From Chitinophaga sp. H8 (GTDB taxonomy: Bacteria; Bacteroidota; Bacteroidia; Chitinophagales; Chitinophagaceae): a stretch of DNA of 64,000 nt. Positions 1 to 8,333 of this stretch are shown here, piece by piece; position 1 is the stretch's first letter, and each line of letters starts with the position of its first letter. The notes beneath the pieces were generated by a model, which made no database searches, was not told the origin of the DNA, and saw only the letters and a list, made by a program, of their open reading frames with translations. Both the position numbers and the translations under genes were made by a program. The stretch spans positions 2,852,001 through 2,916,000 of the forward strand of contig NZ_JBEXAC010000001.1 in assembly GCF_040567655.1 (NCBI RefSeq), given 5' to 3'.

Positions 1-23
1 TCTAAATATGGCATTTTCCACCT

Positions 24-359
24 ATGGAAAAAACTAAAGAGTTTTATACGTACAGACTGGGTTTAGGTCTTACAAAATGGTTAGATGCTAATAAGAAGCA
101 GGCAAAGTTGAATAAATTGAATGGGATTGAAGATATAAACCTGGTTAAAAGCGAGGGAAACCTTGTGGCATCCTCCGGGGTGGCTAAGAATGCTATCACT
201 GAAATTAAGCTAGGAAGACGTAACCCGGAATACACAACCTTAGAATTTATCGCTGAAGGGTTAGGGATTCCCCTTAGTACGTTCTTACTACATTGTGAAA
301 AGATCTCCGATGAAGAGGTTTTTAAAGGAATGGGTAAAATACCGAAGCGAAAAAGATAG
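24..359 (+). CDS. XRE-family helix-turn-helix regulator
   Basis: A 111-residue basic protein. The central part (about residues 45-90) has the helix-turn-helix pattern of XRE/Cro regulators, with the segment AITEIKLGRRNPEYTTL corresponding to recognition helix and following helix, then GLGIPLSTFL. It lacks any obvious effector domain and ends in a lysine/arginine-rich tail. It probably acts as a DNA-binding repressor within the element. The next gene begins 69 bp downstream on the same strand. The target is unknown; the divergent accessory cluster or the transfer genes are candidates by position only. Confidence 0.75.
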   Translation: MEKTKEFYTYRLGLGLTKWLDANKKQAKLNKLNGIEDINLVKSEGNLVASSGVAKNAITEIKLGRRNPEYTTLEFIAEGLGIPLSTFLLHCEKISDEEVFKGMGKIPKRKR

Positions 360-428
360 AAAAACCCTATTTGTATTGTTAACCAGAACCGATAATCGGT
401 TTATTTAGTAACTCAAAATAACCACTAT

Positions 429-968
429 ATGAAGACACTCTCTTTTATTGTAGCGGCAATTCTATTTATTTCATGCGGCTCAAAGAAACTTACCAGAGAA
501 CACGCGGCGGAATTATTTAAGGCAAAATATCCTGTTACCATTGATTGGGATATCTACACTGCTGATCCTGACCATGCCGCCAGAGCATTGGATACAAAAT
601 TGGAACAGGAAGGGTATATTACTTTAAAGCGGAAGCAGACCTTAGCTGAAATAGGCACTCCTTTTATTTTCTTTACAGATAAGGCCCAACCGTATCTTAT
701 GGAAACGCCGGAGAAAGATAAAAAAATAATGGTTCAGAAGGTAAAACTTGCTGAGCAGCATTTTGGAGAGATTACCGGAATGCAGATGCTGAAGAACGAT
801 AAGAAAGCCATTGTTGAATATACATATGTGTATAAGAACGTCACTCCCTTTGTTGCCATTTCCAATTTAAAAATTGAACCAAAGGAAAGCAGGAAAGCAT
901 ATTTCGCCTTGTATGACGATGGATGGCGCATTGTTGATAAACCGGATCTTGATTTCCTGGTAGAATAG
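429..968 (+). CDS. Predicted lipoprotein of unknown function
   Basis: A 179-residue protein starting with a lipoprotein signal: a short hydrophobic stretch ending in the lipobox-like FISCGS, so Cys16 would be lipidated. The rest is soluble and mixed alpha/beta with no motif I recognise; the C-terminal part (AYFALYDDGWRIVDKPD) resembles the closing strands of small NTF2-like or DUF-type lipoproteins, but this is weak. It lies 69 bp after the XRE gene and converges with the 118-residue gene ending at 1042. Likely outer-membrane or periplasmic-facing ICE cargo. Confidence 0.65.
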   Translation: MKTLSFIVAAILFISCGSKKLTREHAAELFKAKYPVTIDWDIYTADPDHAARALDTKLEQEGYITLKRKQTLAEIGTPFIFFTDKAQPYLMETPEKDKKIMVQKVKLAEQHFGEITGMQMLKNDKKAIVEYTYVYKNVTPFVAISNLKIEPKESRKAYFALYDDGWRIVDKPDLDFLVE

Positions 969-1041
969 CATGATAAAAGGCAGGCGGGTGCAGGAATACA
1001 CGGTGCCTGTTATTTTAGTTTTTCACCAAAACTCACGTTAC

Positions 1042-1398
1042 TTAAGATATTTGATCATGGAGCGATTTCAGGTGAACTGGAATATCCACTTCTGTATCTG
1101 AAACAAGTTTAAGTCGGTAGATACCATTGATTTCATTTTTATAAGACGGTACAGCCCGGCCAGAACGGATATCAGAGAATAGAAGATTTCCGTTCTTCCG
1201 TTGACCTTTTATAAATCTCTTTCCACCGTTTAGGAATGAAACAAGAAAAATATCTGGTTTCAGGCTAATAGCGTTTGCTTCTACTTTTTCAGCAAATACA
1301 TATGAGCCTTCCATAATAAATGGAGGCACCCTGTCCTGGCGTACTTTCAGGTAATGGGTGGATTGCTGTATCAATTTCAATTTGGATTTTGTTGCCAT
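1042..1398 (-). CDS. Small protein with S24/LexA-like peptidase fold
   Basis: A 118-residue protein. The segment FIMEGSYVFAEKV, then IFLVSFLNGGKRFIKGQ, LLFSDI and INGIYRL follows the strand order of S24 (LexA/UmuD/repressor) C-terminal domains, where a Ser in a P-I-x-x-G-D region and a later Lys form the catalytic pair. A lysine is present (about residue 65) but the usual serine motif is not, so if the fold is right the protein is probably not a protease. It has no DNA-binding domain. It is the last gene of the leftward cluster, 32 bp after the second SymE-like gene. The fold assignment is inference. Confidence 0.55.
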   Translation of the reverse strand: MATKSKLKLIQQSTHYLKVRQDRVPPFIMEGSYVFAEKVEANAISLKPDIFLVSFLNGGKRFIKGQRKNGNLLFSDIRSGRAVPSYKNEINGIYRLKLVSDTEVDIPVHLKSLHDQIS

Positions 1399-1430
1399 GA
1401 TGTATTATTGTAGAGTTATCAAATAAGTAA

Positions 1431-1679
1431 TTAAATAGTTCCGTTTAACTTCTCCAGGTACCGTCTTATTTGCCTTTTATATCCCGGTAGTTTAATTAAT
1501 TGGGTAATAATCAGTTTACCTGGGAATATTTTTACCTGTACTTTATCGTTCATCACAAAACCAGCTTCCGTGAGCCATTTCCCGGAAAGTGTGAGTAGCG
1601 GTGTTTTTTCAGTAGTAGCTTTTCGGCGGTAGCTACGACCGGCTATAGAAGCCATGCGGATATCTTCTGCATTTTTCAT
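1431..1679 (-). CDS. SymE-like toxin (type I addiction family), copy 2
   Basis: An 82-residue protein with the SymE signature: PLLTLSGKWLTEAGF followed by NDKVQVKIFPGKLIITQ. SymE proteins have an AbrB-like beta fold; E. coli SymE is an SOS-induced toxin affecting RNA whose mRNA is repressed by an antisense RNA. The N-terminal 25 residues are basic. Its start codon overlaps the stop of the upstream SymE-like gene (ATGA at 1676-1679), so the two are translationally coupled. Many Bacteroidetes genomes carry such genes on mobile elements; whether they are toxins there is not shown. No antisense RNA promoter could be identified by eye. Confidence 0.75.
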   Translation of the reverse strand: MKNAEDIRMASIAGRSYRRKATTEKTPLLTLSGKWLTEAGFVMNDKVQVKIFPGKLIITQLIKLPGYKRQIRRYLEKLNGTI

Positions 1680-1900
1680 TTGATTTTATATTTAACGGGA
1701 TGATCACTTTTCGATACCTGTCCGGGTTTTGTAATTCGCAGATAATTATGCTGCACCATTATGCAGATATCATCACCAATATTAAACCCTGCCTTTACAA
1801 GCCAATGACCGGATAGGTTAAGCCACGGTACATCAACAGTCCTTTCCTGCCTGCGGGCAGCTTTTGAATGAAGTTTGGCATTTCTGAATATTGTTCTCAT
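1676..1900 (-). CDS. SymE-like toxin (type I addiction family), copy 1
   Basis: A 74-residue protein with the same core as its downstream neighbour: PWLNLSGHWLVKAGFNIGDD then LRITKP. Basic N-terminus, about 25 residues, then the AbrB-like SymE core. It overlaps the upstream HEPN-domain gene by 4 bp and the second SymE-like gene by 4 bp, so the three form one coupled unit. The two SymE-like proteins are clearly related but far from identical, so this is an old duplication or two separately acquired members rather than a recent copy. Confidence 0.75.
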   Translation of the reverse strand: MRTIFRNAKLHSKAARRQERTVDVPWLNLSGHWLVKAGFNIGDDICIMVQHNYLRITKPGQVSKSDHPVKYKIK

Positions 1901-3060
1901 AAGTCACAATCTGCTTTGGTGAAATAAGGTGATGATGATAGAGTTCCAGTCTGGCTAGTCACCTCATAAAATACTTTCTCTGTCGCTATAACAAGTGCAT
2001 GTACTTTTGAGTGAAGTAGCGCCAAATCTTCATCTGTAATAATAAATTGGTCCTCATTCACGTAGCGGGCTTTCACGTATGCTTTATTTAACAGGCAAAT
2101 AAATTCTTCCTCTTTGATATCTTCCTCATTGAATACTTCAATCAACTTTTCCGTCAGAAATAGGCTGGATTTTAAGAAGGGACGTAGGTTGTGCTTATTT
2201 GGCGAAAATCCCATTATGGATATAAGTAGTGCCCGCAAACTATGTTCTGCTGCCTGATGCAAGGAGAAAGCGGATAAGGCATTCATCTTTTCACTTGCGT
2301 AGTTCTTTGCCCCAAGAAGAAATCCAGGAACAACGGAGCTAATATTTTCAAACAGACCTATTGCCTTATTTTTTATATCATCCAATGAGTACAATTTGGA
2401 ATCCGGCAGGGCTATATTCCCAGCATCATATATAAGCCTTTCTTTCCAGCATACCCGGTTATAAAAAATATTCCCCTCTTTCCATAGGTTGAATACCTCG
2501 GTCGCTGTCCTTATCAGAATATTCACAGGCCAATCCTCCTGAAAATGTGCCCTTATATTTTGTTCCAGCTGCTCATGGTTAGTGGTATTGCCATGCGTAA
2601 GCACCAAAAGCGAAGCGGTATAGTCTATCCGGGAATGGTATTTAATTAGATATACTTTTTCTATACCCGGAATTTTATCACCAACCACCATGATTCCTTC
2701 AATAATAGGATTATGTTGATCAGGATACTCTTCTTCACACTGGACAGTGTTTTCCGCCGTTTTATTAAAAACAATTTTACCTGATTTATGTAATTCATTT
2801 ATCAGATAACATGATTCTATCAGTCTTTCTATCATTTCATATGATGTGACCATATTTTCTCTTTCCCTAGTAGATAACCGTTTGGAATAGTTTCCTGTCA
2901 CATTTGATTTCATCATTTCCCAAAGACTATCCCTGTGACCATATAAGTAATCATGATCAAAGAAGTCTTCTACTACTGCAAAAGGGTTCTCCACTTCAGT
3001 CATAGATAGTTTGTAAGGCTGGTTTAACCAGCCTGGTAGCTTTTCATGTCTGTTTAACAT
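1897..3060 (-). CDS. Degenerate nucleotidyltransferase-HEPN fusion protein
   Basis: A 387-residue protein. The C-terminal third (from about residue 225) is a HEPN domain: AFSLHQAAEHSLRALL, then a conserved Arg followed by NKHNLRPFL, the His position of the R-x-H pattern seen in HEPN domains paired with minimal nucleotidyltransferases (MNT). The middle (about 120-215) looks like an MNT relic: YLIKYHSRIDYTASLLVL stands where MNT proteins have the GS motif and acidic pair, and NLWKEGNIFYNRV matches the typical MNT C-terminal helix. The catalytic GS is missing. HEPN-MNT proteins often form RNA-targeting toxin-antitoxin or phage-defence modules. It is coupled to two SymE-like genes downstream. Confidence 0.75.
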   Translation of the reverse strand: MLNRHEKLPGWLNQPYKLSMTEVENPFAVVEDFFDHDYLYGHRDSLWEMMKSNVTGNYSKRLSTRERENMVTSYEMIERLIESCYLINELHKSGKIVFNKTAENTVQCEEEYPDQHNPIIEGIMVVGDKIPGIEKVYLIKYHSRIDYTASLLVLTHGNTTNHEQLEQNIRAHFQEDWPVNILIRTATEVFNLWKEGNIFYNRVCWKERLIYDAGNIALPDSKLYSLDDIKNKAIGLFENISSVVPGFLLGAKNYASEKMNALSAFSLHQAAEHSLRALLISIMGFSPNKHNLRPFLKSSLFLTEKLIEVFNEEDIKEEEFICLLNKAYVKARYVNEDQFIITDEDLALLHSKVHALVIATEKVFYEVTSQTGTLSSSPYFTKADCDL

Positions 3061-3134
3061 ACAATTTGATTTTAATTGATAATATGGAAAAACTGTGGGG
3101 AGAACTAAGGTTGCTTAGGTAATAGTGGCTAACG

Positions 3135-3455
3135 TTACAATGAACGGTCGTTGTCAGAAAATATTTCTGCTCTAATATCAGTAATGGCTCTACGATTATG
3201 TACCTCATTGCGCAGAAGGCTTAAGCTGACGCTTAAATACTTGCAAAACGCGAGTAGCTTTTGTTTTTCTGATTCAGCAATATCCTTTCTGTCTTGCGAG
3301 AATGCGGCCAAATCATTAATCATATTTTTTATTGTTGCAGGTGGGAACAGAATGAAGAATGAATGAAACATGTTCCATGCCTTCTGTTGTCTTTCTTCTT
3401 CAGTTTTTTTCATAAATAATTCCAATAGCATAAATAATTGCTCGATTAAAGTCAT
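3135..3455 (-). CDS. Small helical protein of unknown function
   Basis: A 106-residue protein, predicted almost wholly alpha-helical, with no signal peptide and no family I recognise. It is the first gene of the leftward accessory cluster and lies 74 bp upstream of the HEPN-domain gene. The leader sequences of both genes share an ATTAAAATCAAA-like stretch just before the start codon, suggesting related translation signals. Its place in the operon makes it a possible partner of the HEPN or SymE-like proteins, but nothing in the sequence proves this. Confidence 0.55.
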   Translation of the reverse strand: MTLIEQLFMLLELFMKKTEEERQQKAWNMFHSFFILFPPATIKNMINDLAAFSQDRKDIAESEKQKLLAFCKYLSVSLSLLRNEVHNRRAITDIRAEIFSDNDRSL

Positions 3456-3923
3456 AACCTTTTTTTGATTTTAATATATGGGCATACGTAGTACCATCAG
3501 CTTTCGCTGATAGTTGTCATGCTGTTATGTCAGGGGGAAGAATATAAGGGGAATACTGTCTATTACAGTCGTTCTTTCATTATGATCCTAAATTTAGCAA
3601 AATGATTTAAATAATCAAATCAATTATACATGTATACCTGTAAATGAGGTGTATCAGATATCTACACGCTTTTCGTTTGCCGGGCATTTCCTTCCTTTAA
3701 AAAGAATCAGAAAATAAATTATTTCTAAATCTATATATCCTGTTATATAACAGGTTAGGCACCCTACTACTAGTGTTGTCAGGTTTTTTTGCTTTCAATC
3801 AGGCACATATTTGCATCCAGATAGTTCATTATACCTGGTGCAGTTGATGTGTGAAAGAGTGGTGTACTGATTAACATAGGCTGCGTGATGGTATGAGTTT
3901 GTGGAATAAAAAGGAAGCAGCCT
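3456..3923. promoter_or_regulatory. Divergent regulatory region with 16-bp palindrome
   Basis: This 468-bp AT-rich gap separates the leftward accessory cluster from the rightward transfer operon and must carry both promoters. A perfect 16-bp palindrome, CCTGTTATATAACAGG, lies at 3739-3754, a likely site for a dimeric regulator. A -7-like box, CATATTTG (3806-3813; consensus TAnnTTTG), precedes the transfer operon, but no well-spaced -33 box was found, so the promoter call is weak. No open reading frame of note lies here. Confidence 0.5.
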
Positions 3924-4379
3924 ATGTTAAGTTCAATCTCATGGGCGTGCTACTTAATTGTAGCCGCCCTTCTTCTTGGAATTTATTATTGCTATGTGCT
4001 GGTACGCTACTACCGGAAGGAGATAAAGAATTTTATCACCCGGCGTCCGGCAGAACATGAGCCTACATCATCTAAGCCTGAATCTAACCAGCTGTCATTA
4101 TTTGAAAGCACAGATGATACGCGGCTTCCCAATGAATCAGTGGACCTTTTTTCTCTCGCATTTGAACTGTCTGCCAGGATCAAGATGGTGATGGAAGTTG
4201 CAGCAGCAGAAAGATATAGCAAGGCCGGTCTTATTATTATTCTCAGAAAGCTAATCTCCGAGTACCCTGCCATTAAGGGAACAGCGTTTCAGGTTGCCAT
4301 CAACAACGTGATTTTGGGTGAGAGTAAAGAATTAGGTTCAAATAGCCTACAGGATGATGATGTGTTAGCATTATGGTAG
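3924..4379 (+). CDS. Single-pass membrane protein heading the transfer operon
   Basis: A 151-residue protein with one N-terminal membrane segment (about residues 5-28), a basic stretch (YYRKEIKNFITRR), a polar linker and a C-terminal helical domain. I recognise no named family; unnamed proteins of this layout often stand just upstream of traE in Bacteroidetes ICEs. It begins 545 bp after the end of the accessory genes and is followed at 72 bp by traE, so it is probably the first gene of the transfer operon. Confidence 0.6.
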   Translation: MLSSISWACYLIVAALLLGIYYCYVLVRYYRKEIKNFITRRPAEHEPTSSKPESNQLSLFESTDDTRLPNESVDLFSLAFELSARIKMVMEVAAAERYSKAGLIIILRKLISEYPAIKGTAFQVAINNVILGESKELGSNSLQDDDVLALW

Positions 4380-4451
4380 CATGATACCTCCGGTACTCCA
4401 TTATATAAATGCCGGCTGCAACAGCAATGTGTGATTTTAAAAACTGTGTGT

Positions 4452-4799
4452 ATGAAAGTGAAGTGGTTGAATTTAGAACAACACAAAAGAACAGTGTTGC
4501 TTGCCAGTACAACATTGTTACTGGAATTAGTGAATCTCTCTGTCATGGCTCAGGGACAGGCAGATGGAAAAGCTGGCATCAAGGAGGCCAGCGATAAAGT
4601 GAGGGGATATTTTGATACCGGCGTAGACCTCATGTACGGTGTAGGCGCGGTCGTTGGATTAATCGGGGCTGTAAAGGTGTATCAAAAATGGTCGAGTGGA
4701 GATCCCGATACCTCACGGGTTGCCGCCAGCTGGTTTGGTAGCTGCATTTTCCTTGTTGTTGTAGCCACGGTGTTGAAGAGCTTTTTTGGTCTTAACTGA
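4452..4799 (+). CDS. traE: Conjugal transfer protein TraE (DUF4134)
   Basis: A DUF4134-type protein: signal sequence ending near VMAQGQ, then two membrane helices with the typical YGVGAVVGLIGAVKVYQKW and WFGSCIFLVVVATVLKSFF. These small inner-membrane proteins belong to the Bacteroidetes mating-pair apparatus and resemble VirB2/pilin-like subunits in size and layout. The start is placed at the ATG at 4452 because it gives a clean signal peptide; an in-frame GTG lies 21 bp upstream. TraF follows after 31 bp. Confidence 0.88.
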   Translation: MKVKWLNLEQHKRTVLLASTTLLLELVNLSVMAQGQADGKAGIKEASDKVRGYFDTGVDLMYGVGAVVGLIGAVKVYQKWSSGDPDTSRVAASWFGSCIFLVVVATVLKSFFGLN

Positions 4800-4830
4800 G
4801 TGTACAATGGTGTTTTCTTAAATCCTTTTT

Positions 4831-5208
4831 ATGGCAAACAGTATCTATTCTGTAAACAAGGGAATTAATCTCAGCATAGAATTCCGCGGGTTGAAGGCGC
4901 AATATATCTGGTATCTGGCAGCTGGCATGTTAGCAATAATGATACTGTTTGCCATTATGTATGTATGTGGCCTGAACACTTACATATGTCTGGCGATTGC
5001 TGGCGGCAGTGGTACTGGGCTTACTGCTAAGGTTTACAAATTAAGTAACACATACGGTGAATTCGGGTTAGCAAAAAAGTGGGCAAGAAAGCAGATTCCA
5101 ACCTGTATACGTGCGGCTTATAGCCGGAATCTTTTTATGGGCAATTTAAATGTGAGTTATGGAAAGAGTGATGGAGGAAATGTTGCCAATAATGGCCGTA
5201 GAACATGA
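4831..5208 (+). CDS. traF: Conjugal transfer protein TraF (DUF4133)
   Basis: A 125-residue DUF4133 protein beginning with the usual NSIYSVNKGINLSIEFRGLKAQYIWYL, followed by two adjacent membrane helices and a basic C-terminal part. Family members resemble VirB3 and are thought to sit in the inner membrane next to the TraG ATPase. The gene overlaps traG by 50 bp in another frame, so the last 16 residues are encoded by DNA shared with the TraG N-terminus. Confidence 0.88.
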   Translation: MANSIYSVNKGINLSIEFRGLKAQYIWYLAAGMLAIMILFAIMYVCGLNTYICLAIAGGSGTGLTAKVYKLSNTYGEFGLAKKWARKQIPTCIRAAYSRNLFMGNLNVSYGKSDGGNVANNGRRT

Positions 5209-7615
5209 TTGCATTTTATCAAAGAATGCAGATATAACTGTCGCGTATGAATTAGAGCTTCCTGAGATATTTACGCTGTCAGCGACAGACTATGAAGTGC
5301 TGCATCAGACTTTTATCAAGGCAATAAAGGTATTACCACAATTTACTGTTTTTCATAAGCAGGATTGGTATATCAATAAGAAGTATTCCGGCGATGGTGA
5401 AAAGGACATCGATTCTTTTCTGTCCCGCAGCAGCACCCGGTTTTTCAACGAGCGGCCTTTTCTGGACCATTCCTGTTTTATTATGCTGACGAAGATGGTA
5501 AACGACAGGAGGCCATCAACATCGCTGATGTCAAATCTGTGCCGGAAGTCAATTATTCCGGCTGCGCATCAGAATGATACTGTACTGCGTGATTTTTTGG
5601 ATAGCGCCGGTCAGTTTAAAAGTATTCTTGAAGGCAGTGGGCTGATGAAGCTAAAACGCCTGCAGAATGAAGATCTACTTAGCACGCAAAGAAAGGCTGG
5701 CATTATAGAACGGTATTGTAACCTTCTGCCTGACGCAAGTAGCCCTTTTAGCAAGGATATTCTTTTTGGGGATGATATCCGGATTGGGGATGACTATCTG
5801 CAGATATATACCTTGTCCGACGCAGAAAGCCTACCGGGGTTATGTGGTAGCAGGATCAATTATGATAAATATTCCAGTGACAACTATAAATACAGTATTG
5901 GCTTTGCCGCCAGTCTTGGTCAACTGCTATCCTGTAATCACCTGTATAATCAGTTTATAATTATCGGTGATCCGGCAAAGAAGATCCAGCAGCTGGAAAA
6001 AAAGCGGCTGCGACTTCAGTCCTTATCTGCATACAGCCGAAGCAATGCTGTTGCAAGGGATGCTGTCAATGCTTTTTTGCAGGAAGCTGTAAGTGACCAG
6101 CGTTTGCCGGTAAAGGCACATTTCAATTTATGTACCTGGTCTGCGGATAAAAATGAGCTGAAAGATATCAGGAACCAGGTGGCAACGGCATTTTCCGCGC
6201 TTGACGCCTCTGCCAAGCAGGAAACCATAGGCGGTCCCCAGCTTTATTGGGCGGGGATACCAGGTAACGAGGGAGATTTCCCACAAAATGACTGTTTCGA
6301 TTCCTTCTGTGAACAGGCATGTTGCTTCCTGAGTTTAGAGACAGCCTATAAAAGCAGCATCAGTCCCTACGGTATCCGGCTGGGTGACAGGCAGACGGGA
6401 AAGCCACTGCACGTAGACATTACCCATGAGCCTATGAAGCTATCGCAGATAGCCAACAGGAATAAAATTGTTATAGGTGGTAGTGGTAGCGGTAAGAGCA
6501 TGTTCATGCAGTCGTTGCTTCGGAATTACTACGAACAGGGAGCGCATGTAGTGATCTTGGACGTTGGTGGTAGCTATGCCGGCTTGTGTAAACTGGTAAA
6601 TGGTTATTATTTCAGTTATACAGAGGAATCCCCGATCAAGTTTAATCCGTTCTTCATATCCGAGCATGATACCCTGGACATCGAAAAAAAAGAATCGATC
6701 AAAACCTTGTTATTGTCGCTATGGAAACGAGAGAGCGAAACATTCAACCAGTCAGAATATGTGGCGCTGTCAAATGCTTTGCAGCTGTACTATGAAAAAT
6801 TGGATAGTGATAAATCTATATTTCCCTGCTTTGACAGTTTCTATGAGTTTCTACAGACTGAGTATGTGACTGTATTGGAACGTGAGCGTGTTCAGCAGAA
6901 GGATTTCGACATCAACAACCTCCTGTATGTACTGAAACCATATTTCCGGGGCGGTGAATTTTCATACCTATTGAACGCAAGGGAGAACCTGAACCTGCTG
7001 GAAGAGCGGTTTGTAGTCGTAGAGCTGGACAATATTAAGGACCATCCGATTTTTCCTGCCGTTACGCTGCTGGTCATGGAAATGTTTATTTCCAAAATGA
7101 GGAAACTGAAAGGTGTCCATAAGGTAATTACCATAGAGGAAGCCTGGAAAGCCATTATGCGCAGCGGTATGGCGGAGTTCATGAAGTACTTATATAAGAC
7201 TGTCAGGAAACATTATGGGGAAGCTATTACTGTAACACAAGAGTTGTCGGACCTGATTAGCTCCAGTATCGTCAAAGAGGCTATTATCTCCAATGCCGAC
7301 TGCAAGATCCTCTTGGACCTCCGGAGATTCCAGAACAAGTTTCAGGAAATCCAGGCGATGCTTGGTTTGTCTGACAAGGCAAGAGATATGGTACTTTCTG
7401 TAAACAGAGCAAATGAGCCGGGGCGGCGTTATAGAGAGGTTTTTATTGACCTGGGCGGGCAGATAATGAAAGTATATCGCTTTGAACCTTCCCCGGAGGA
7501 ATACTACGCTTATAGCACCGAAGAATCGGAAAAGATAAAAGTGATGGCGTACACTGAGAGATACGGTGGAGATATACAACGGGGCATCTCCGCATTAGTG
7601 CAGGATTTGAATTAA
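5159..7615 (+). CDS. traG: Conjugation ATPase TraG (VirB4-like)
   Basis: An 818-residue ATPase that powers assembly of the type IV secretion channel. The N-terminal domain has the family's LPIMAVEHDCILSKNADITV. The Walker A box GGSGSGKS is at about residues 441-448 and the Walker B region, ending VITIEEAW, is at about 655; MKYLYKTVRKHYGEAITVTQ is the conserved stretch after it. Length is usual for the family. In-frame ATGs at 5159, 5171, 5180 and 5192 are all possible starts; 5159 gives the longest protein and a 50-bp overlap with traF. All key motifs are intact, so the ATPase should be active. Confidence 0.93.
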   Translation: MERVMEEMLPIMAVEHDCILSKNADITVAYELELPEIFTLSATDYEVLHQTFIKAIKVLPQFTVFHKQDWYINKKYSGDGEKDIDSFLSRSSTRFFNERPFLDHSCFIMLTKMVNDRRPSTSLMSNLCRKSIIPAAHQNDTVLRDFLDSAGQFKSILEGSGLMKLKRLQNEDLLSTQRKAGIIERYCNLLPDASSPFSKDILFGDDIRIGDDYLQIYTLSDAESLPGLCGSRINYDKYSSDNYKYSIGFAASLGQLLSCNHLYNQFIIIGDPAKKIQQLEKKRLRLQSLSAYSRSNAVARDAVNAFLQEAVSDQRLPVKAHFNLCTWSADKNELKDIRNQVATAFSALDASAKQETIGGPQLYWAGIPGNEGDFPQNDCFDSFCEQACCFLSLETAYKSSISPYGIRLGDRQTGKPLHVDITHEPMKLSQIANRNKIVIGGSGSGKSMFMQSLLRNYYEQGAHVVILDVGGSYAGLCKLVNGYYFSYTEESPIKFNPFFISEHDTLDIEKKESIKTLLLSLWKRESETFNQSEYVALSNALQLYYEKLDSDKSIFPCFDSFYEFLQTEYVTVLERERVQQKDFDINNLLYVLKPYFRGGEFSYLLNARENLNLLEERFVVVELDNIKDHPIFPAVTLLVMEMFISKMRKLKGVHKVITIEEAWKAIMRSGMAEFMKYLYKTVRKHYGEAITVTQELSDLISSSIVKEAIISNADCKILLDLRRFQNKFQEIQAMLGLSDKARDMVLSVNRANEPGRRYREVFIDLGGQIMKVYRFEPSPEEYYAYSTEESEKIKVMAYTERYGGDIQRGISALVQDLN

Positions 7616-7632
7616 CTGTTTAATCGTGATGT

Positions 7633-8313
7633 ATGAAATGTGTGCATAGAATTTCGATCTGCCTTGTGCTTAGTTTCTGTCTTGTTATTCTACCCACACA
7701 AAGAAGCCATGCAATTGTTTGGGTGGTTGTGAAGGCTGCTTTAAAAAAGGTCATACGTGCAATGGACCTCCAGGTACAGCGAATTCAGAATAATACTATT
7801 GTTCTACAAAACGTGCAGAAGACGCTGGAAAATACGCTTTCCAAATTAAAGCTGGAGGAAATAGGCAGTTGGACAGAGAAGCAACGGCAGCTGTATTCCG
7901 GATACTTTGACGAACTGTGGAAAGTCAAAAATGCCATTGCTACCTATAAAAAGATAAAAGACGTTGTACAGCTACAGGTGGCGCTTGTAAATGAGTATCA
8001 ACGGTCATTTCAGCTACTCAGGCAGGATAATCATTTTACACCGGAGGAAATAGAGTATATGTATAAAGTTTACTCCGGCATACTATCCGAGAGTTTGAAA
8101 AATATTGATCAGCTACAACTGGTAATTAATTCTTTCAGCACTAAAATGTCTGACGGGAAGCGCCTACAGATTATAGCTGATGCCGGCTCTCAGATCAGCG
8201 ATAACTATACAGCATTAAGGCAGTTTACTACCTATAATATAGGTATCAGTATGCAGCGGTCCAAAGGTTCGAGTGAGATAGAAATGGTGAAGCGGTTATA
8301 CGGACTGCAATGA
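7633..8313 (+). CDS. Periplasmic transfer protein, VirB5-like (TraI-type), copy 1
   Basis: A 226-residue protein with a signal peptide cleaved near RSHA, followed by long amphipathic helices (coiled-coil-like) and the C-terminal motif EIEMVKRLYGLQ. It stands right after traG, where CTnDOT-type elements carry TraI. The helical, secreted build and operon position recall VirB5 minor pilins, an inference. The segment FTPEEIEYMYKVYSGILSES matches FSVEELEYMAAVYGQITNES in the third copy at 8982-9620, showing common descent. The stop overlaps the alternative start of the next gene by 4 bp. Confidence 0.75.
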   Translation: MKCVHRISICLVLSFCLVILPTQRSHAIVWVVVKAALKKVIRAMDLQVQRIQNNTIVLQNVQKTLENTLSKLKLEEIGSWTEKQRQLYSGYFDELWKVKNAIATYKKIKDVVQLQVALVNEYQRSFQLLRQDNHFTPEEIEYMYKVYSGILSESLKNIDQLQLVINSFSTKMSDGKRLQIIADAGSQISDNYTALRQFTTYNIGISMQRSKGSSEIEMVKRLYGLQ

Positions 8314-8333
8314 TCATATTAAATGGTGATGGT

